DNA of 35,515 bases, taken from contig DATKSK010000072.1 in assembly GCA_035531755.1 (NCBI GenBank), positions 1 to 35,515 of the forward strand, read 5' to 3'. Positions 32,448 to 35,515 of the stretch are shown in pieces. The stretch is from Acidimicrobiales bacterium. GTDB taxonomy: Bacteria > Actinomycetota > Acidimicrobiia > Acidimicrobiales > UBA8190. The notes beneath the pieces are model-generated. The model had not been told where the DNA came from, ran no database searches, and was given only the letters and a program-made list of their open reading frames with translations. Every line of letters starts with the position of its first letter. Positions within the stretch are counted from its first letter, which is position 1. Position numbers and translations under genes: made by a program.

Positions 32448-32717
32448 ATGACGGCAACCCTTGGACTGCTCGCCGAGGATCGACGGACCACCGTTGTCGA
32501 CGATGAGACCGGGCATGCCCGCGCTCTGCGGGAGGCGGTTGACTCCGACACGTCACCGTGGCGCTTGGCCGCCCTGGCCAACCACGTCGACCCCCACGTA
32601 CGCATGGCTGTTGGCGCGAACCCTTCGGCGCCGGCTCTCACCATCTTGCGGCTCCGACGTGACCTCGACCCCCGTGTCCGAGTGGTCTTGTCTGCATATC
32701 GCGAGATAGACCGATGA
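32448..32717 (+). CDS. LRV (leucine-rich repeat variant)-like small protein
   Basis: An 89-residue protein. From residue about 36 it carries short helical repeats of the LRV/HEAT kind: WRLAALANHVDPHVRMAVGA, then NPSAPALTILRLRRDLDPRVRVVLSA, read as two units with the typical A-N-P and D-P-x-V-R positions. It contains no cysteine, so it cannot hold the iron-sulphur cluster found in the Azotobacter LRV protein. Its TGA overlaps the ATG of the ferredoxin (ATGA), so the two are made together and may interact. Its ATG has no strong ribosome site. Confidence 0.75.
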   Translation: MTATLGLLAEDRRTTVVDDETGHARALREAVDSDTSPWRLAALANHVDPHVRMAVGANPSAPALTILRLRRDLDPRVRVVLSAYREIDR

Positions 32718-32950
32718 AGGTCTGGATCGACCAGGACCTCTGCACCGGTGACGGTCTGTGTGAAGAGATCGCTCCGGCCGTCTTCACGCTGCTCGACGAC
32801 GGCCTTGCCTATGTGAAGGAGAGCGACCACATTCGTCGTGACCCGGGCGGCGCCGCAGGCATGGCACCGGTCCCCGAGGAGTTGGAGGATACCGTTGCCG
32901 AAGCGGCTGAGGAATGCCCTGGCGAATGCATCTATATCGAACAGACCTGA
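32714..32950 (+). CDS. 3Fe-4S ferredoxin
   Basis: A 78-residue single-cluster ferredoxin of the kind that feeds electrons to cytochromes P450 in actinobacteria. Ligands are C10 and C16 (DLCTGDGLCEEIAP) and C68 (EECPGECIYIE). The position that would hold the fourth ligand of a 4Fe-4S cluster is a glycine (G13), so a 3Fe-4S cluster is expected. An extra C72 lies near the C-terminus. No P450 or ferredoxin reductase is in the window. Translation is coupled to the LRV-like gene by a 4-base overlap. Confidence 0.93.
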   Translation: MKVWIDQDLCTGDGLCEEIAPAVFTLLDDGLAYVKESDHIRRDPGGAAGMAPVPEELEDTVAEAAEECPGECIYIEQT

Positions 32951-33086
32951 GAATCCGCTCGGTCCTGGGTCACGTGCGTACTCGGAGCGAGGATGAGATC
33001 CGACGAGGCCGAAGTGCCCGAAAATGTTCCGACCCGGCGATACGGGGCGGGCGGCCCGAGTCCGGGGCGCCCGACCACTGCACTCT

Positions 33087-33099
33087 GAGGACGGTCCTC
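33087..33099. terminator. 13-bp palindrome between convergent genes
   Basis: GAGGAC-G-GTCCTC is an exact inverted repeat about 140 bases after the ferredoxin and 36 bases before the stop of the next, opposite gene. The single-base centre suits an operator or cruciform as well as a terminator. Confidence 0.25.
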
Positions 33100-33135
33100 T
33101 CCGGCTCGACGGCGAGGATCTTGCAGGAACCGCAA

Positions 33136-33462
33136 CTACGGCTTGGTCACGGTCCACCCCCGTCGCCGAAGCTCGGCGGCGATCTGCACGTCAGGCATGC
33201 GACGGATCAACTGCTCGGTGCCAGACAGCTCTGACGCCGGGAGGACAACAGCCGATTCGCCACCGAACTCTGCGGTTTGCAGGCGGTCGATGAACCCTGC
33301 AGCTTCGTCGCGAGTGAACTTGCCAGAAGCCTGACGCTGTGTGAACCCCATCGGGCCACGCGCCTCGCGAAAGTCGGCATGGCCTGCGCCATTGAGGAGG
33401 GCCAGCAGCTCCCGCACCTGGCTTGCCGAGGCGGGTGGGCCTGATTGTTGGCCGAATGCCAT
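33136..33462 (-). CDS. small conserved-looking protein, unknown function
   Basis: A 108-residue soluble protein. Residues 14-61 form a compact motif: QVRELLALLNGAGHADFREA, then RGPMGFTQRQ, then KFTRDEAAGFIDRLQ, resembling a short helical domain that I recall from other actinobacterial proteins of unknown function. The C-terminus, MPDVQIAAELRRRGWTVTKP, also looks ordered. There are no catalytic residues, signal or membrane segment. The ATG at 33462 has no clear ribosome site. The ordered helical pattern is the main evidence for coding. Confidence 0.7.
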   Translation of the reverse strand: MAFGQQSGPPASASQVRELLALLNGAGHADFREARGPMGFTQRQASGKFTRDEAAGFIDRLQTAEFGGESAVVLPASELSGTEQLIRRMPDVQIAAELRRRGWTVTKP

Positions 33463-33965
33463 GGTTGGCAGTCTTGCCGAAGTTGCGAAGGGTCGCTCAT
33501 CCTCTCCGTCGCTCGGTCGGCGAATACCTACAGGGCACAGTCACAGCCCGGAGCACGAAGAGCAGGACCGGCATCCGCCTTTTGGATCCCGGCAGGCGGC
33601 CGTCGAGGCGCCGACCGGATCTTCATGGCCACCAACGCTGCGGGCGTCGCCACACGGCATGTCACGATCGCAAGGAGCCCATGTGCCGGTCACCCCGCCC
33701 GACCGGGGACGAGCCTGTGGCATCGAAGCGATGTGCCGAGGATTCAGGTCGATACGTCGCAGGTCGGGATCCAACTGTTCGCCGAAGAAACTTCAATCAC
33801 AATTCGGAAGACGGCTGATCGTGGGGGTCCGCCCACGGCAACCCGGACAGAACGGCCACGGGCTCTCTAGCCGAATGCGGGCAGCGCTGCTCAAGCGCGA
33901 ATATCAATCGGTCGGAAGTCAACCTGAGCCTCGGTACTGGGCGCGATATATCGGCACATCTCGCA
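33463..33965. other. about 500-base gap without a recognisable gene
   Basis: Several frames are open but none shows protein-like patterns, a ribosome site or a membrane segment. The right end is more AT-rich than the rest of the window and includes the palindrome CGATATATCG (33944-33953). It may contain the decayed 3' part of older genes or the promoter of the small gene on its left. Confidence 0.5.
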
Positions 33966-34013
33966 CGGGATCGATAATCCCGCCACAAGCGCGTTATGCG
34001 CTGGAATGCTTGT
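33966..34013 (-). terminator. two hairpins after the TetR gene
   Basis: ACAAGC (33985-33990) pairs with GCTTGT (34008-34013), starting 18 bases after the TetR stop. CGGGAT (33966-33971) pairs with ATCCCG (33977-33982) around a 5-base loop. Together they probably end the TetR transcript; no T-run follows either. Confidence 0.4.
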
Positions 34014-34031
34014 CCAGAGGGATAGGTCGTG

Positions 34032-34691
34032 CTAGCTCGACTCGGTGGACAACCGACTCCTGACGGCTGATCGAGCACGGGTAACAACCGCGAGGTCATC
34101 GTGAAGAACACTGACGAGGTTCGTCCCGGCGAGGATGACACCCAGCTCGAAGGCGAGCTGCCCGGGGTCGGTGCCAACTGGGAGTTCACCCTTCTCAAGG
34201 GCGACCTTTGTTTCACGCTCCAGCAAGTCACGCCACTGCTGCTGGATGCGGGCCACCTCGTCATGGACACGGCCAGGGCGACCACCAACCTCGGCCGAGG
34301 CGGCCACGAAGAAGCAGCCACCGGGAAAGATTCGGCGCTCCACGTAGGAGAGGAAACCTTCACACAGCGCGAGCAGGCGCTCGCGCCCAGGCTCGGTCGC
34401 ATCCAGTGCAGGGGTGACCACTTCCGTGATGAAGCTGTCGCGTGCTGCGTTGATCGTCGCCAGTTGGAGTTCTTCTTTGGAGCCGAAGAGCGCGTAGACA
34501 CTGCTCTTCGCTATGCCGGTGGCGTCGGCAAGCCGGCCGATCGAAAGCCCTTCGATTCCCTCGATCGTTGCCAGCTGCGCTGCCTGTTCCACGATGCGGG
34601 CACGCGACCGTTCTCCCGGGGCTCGGGTTTGCTTTCTCGGGGTGTCCTCCTCAGGCATCGGCGTATCGTCCCCGTTCTCTCGGCTGGCCAC
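34032..34691 (-). CDS. TetR-family transcriptional repressor
   Basis: A 219-residue regulator. The N-terminal 25 residues are polar. The TetR HTH spans about 27-75, with LSIGRLADATGIAKSSVYALFGSKEEL (49-75, read as two helices and a turn) matching the Pfam TetR_N pattern. The C-terminal ligand domain (about 85-210) contains a FPGGCFFVAASAEVGGRPG region, as in members with a TetR_C_6-type effector domain. The GTG at 34691 lies 5 bases after TAAGAT, as for a leaderless message; the internal ATG at 34658 is an alternative. It is divergent from a methyltransferase gene, with a long inverted repeat between, so it probably represses both. Confidence 0.92.
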   Translation of the reverse strand: MASRENGDDTPMPEEDTPRKQTRAPGERSRARIVEQAAQLATIEGIEGLSIGRLADATGIAKSSVYALFGSKEELQLATINAARDSFITEVVTPALDATEPGRERLLALCEGFLSYVERRIFPGGCFFVAASAEVGGRPGRVHDEVARIQQQWRDLLERETKVALEKGELPVGTDPGQLAFELGVILAGTNLVSVLHDDLAVVTRARSAVRSRLSTESS

Positions 34692-34699
34692 CTTGCATC

Positions 34700-34745
34700 T
34701 TAGACGAACGATCGTTTAGAGTTTCTTGTACGGTCGTTCGTCTAA
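34700..34745. promoter_or_regulatory. probable TetR operator between divergent genes
   Basis: TTAGACGAACGA (34700-34711) and TCGTTCGTCTAA (34734-34745) are perfect 12-base inverted repeats separated by 22 bases. The left arm overlaps a second palindrome, AACGATCGTT (34707-34716). The two arms fit two helical faces for a pair of TetR dimers. The region is AT-rich relative to its surroundings and contains the promoters of both genes: TAAGAT for TetR on the minus strand, and a possible TCTAAA (34741-34746) for the methyltransferase. Confidence 0.75.
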
Positions 34746-34756
34746 AGAGAGGTCCG

Positions 34757-35515
34757 ATGTCGCAGATCACCATGGACTGGGAGGAAGCAGGGCGGGGTTG
34801 GGGAGCCCGAGCCACCGACTGGGCCTACCTGTTCGAGCACTATGCCCGTCCGGCGAACGAGGTCGTCTTCGACCACCTGGCCGTCGGTCCCGGCGTCCGA
34901 CTCTTGGACATAGCGTGTGGGGCCGGTCTGGCCGCACAGTTTGCCGCTCGCCGGGGGGCGGTCGCTTCGGGACTGGATGCATCAGAAGCTCTCGTCTCGA
35001 TCGCCCGAGCCAGGACACCGAGCGGCGACTTCCGGATGGGTGACATGTTCGCCCTCCCGTTCCCTGACGCCGCCTTTGACCTCGTCACCAGCTTCAATGG
35101 GATCTGGAAGGGGTGCGAGGGGGCGCTTCGAGAAGCCCGGCGCGTCCTCGTCCCAGGCGGACGGCTGGGCTTGACCTTTTGGGGCCGTTACGAACATCTC
35201 GGTCTGATGCCCTACTTCTTGAAGGTCATCGAGTTGTCGCCTCCCAGCCATGGTGAAGCAAGCCGTGAGCAAGGTGACACCGGGCGTCTCGGGGTTATCG
35301 AGGACATGCTGCTATCGACGGGGTTCCACCCACTTGAACGCGGGACGGTGAACGTCACAAGCGAGTGGCCGGATCTTGAGACCGCGGTCCGGGCGCTCGC
35401 CGCCGCAGGACCATCTATCCCGGCCATCGAAGCCGTCGGCTACGAAGCCTTCTGCGATGCGTTGGGCGAGGTGATCGAGCCCTTGCACGTCGACGGTCTG
35501 GGGATCCGCATCTCC
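34757..35515 (+). CDS. class I SAM-dependent methyltransferase (3' end outside window)
   Basis: The first 253 residues of a protein with no stop before the window edge. It starts at ATG 34757 after GAGAGG. The Methyltransf_11-type fold is clear: VRLLDIACGAGLAAQFAAR (motif I, about 48-66), GLDASEALVSIARAR (motif with the SAM-ribose acid, 73-87), ALPFPDAAFDLVTSF (about 99-113) and REARRVLVPGGRLGLTFWG (125-143). The N-terminus has WEEAGRGWGARATDWAYLFE, as in small-molecule methyltransferases of this group. Its divergent TetR neighbour and the shared operator imply induction by an unknown ligand, perhaps the methylated substrate. Confidence 0.92.
   Translation, partial: MSQITMDWEEAGRGWGARATDWAYLFEHYARPANEVVFDHLAVGPGVRLLDIACGAGLAAQFAARRGAVASGLDASEALVSIARARTPSGDFRMGDMFALPFPDAAFDLVTSFNGIWKGCEGALREARRVLVPGGRLGLTFWGRYEHLGLMPYFLKVIELSPPSHGEASREQGDTGRLGVIEDMLLSTGFHPLERGTVNVTSEWPDLETAVRALAAAGPSIPAIEAVGYEAFCDALGEVIEPLHVDGLGIRIS

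Noticed and set aside
33341-34063. 240-codon plus-strand frame in the gap before TetR
   Set aside because: It runs antisense into the TetR gene and the small gene on the left, with no protein-like pattern.

Overview
The window is high-GC DNA with GTG/ATG starts, TANNNT-type promoter elements placed directly before start codons, and a consensus DtxR/IdeR iron box. These features point to an actinomycete (Actinomycetota). From general resemblance I would guess the class Acidimicrobiia, but nothing in the window proves the class. Most genes are chromosomal housekeeping or metabolic types. No phage, IS element or CRISPR array is visible.

Layout. 5-1047 (minus): two overlapping genes for small membrane proteins. 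1297-1381 (minus): tRNA-Ser(TGA). 1405-4450: pheA (minus) is divergent from larB-larC (plus), which make part of the nickel-pincer nucleotide cofactor. 4521-9187: a conserved small protein, a DUF72 protein, a PHP-domain protein, a LigD-type polymerase and an ATP-dependent DNA ligase; the last two are convergent and look like end-joining functions. 9295-12506: a PLP decarboxylase convergent with an agmatinase-type ureohydrolase, a 50-residue zinc-ribbon protein and a GNAT acetyltransferase. 12534-16498: a CDF metal exporter with a repeat-encoded His-rich tail, a type I sulfatase and an FMN split-barrel protein. 16560-18214: a DtxR-family regulator divergent from a ZIP transporter, with a perfect iron box over the transporter promoter. 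18267-20587: a two-propeller secreted or anchored protein, a 14-bp tandem repeat and a 54-residue protein. 21013-25053: a CYTH-CHAD protein divergent from a Nudix hydrolase, a small membrane protein and a YihY-type membrane protein.

From about 25200 the DNA looks more accessory. It holds a decayed coding remnant, an epimerase preceded by an 11-codon leader ORF with competing hairpins, an orphan ABC substrate-binding lipoprotein, an acyltransferase-3 membrane protein, and an 861-residue methyltransferase-GT17-methyltransferase fusion. These are followed by an LRV-repeat protein overlapping a 3Fe-4S ferredoxin, a small conserved protein, and a TetR regulator divergent from a methyltransferase that runs off the window edge. 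A 12-bp inverted repeat lies between the last two.

The most notable items are the three-domain GT17 fusion, the DtxR-ZIP circuit whose regulator has altered metal ligands, the repeated leaderless promoter layout (about ten genes), the leader ORF before the epimerase, and the LRV-ferredoxin pair.
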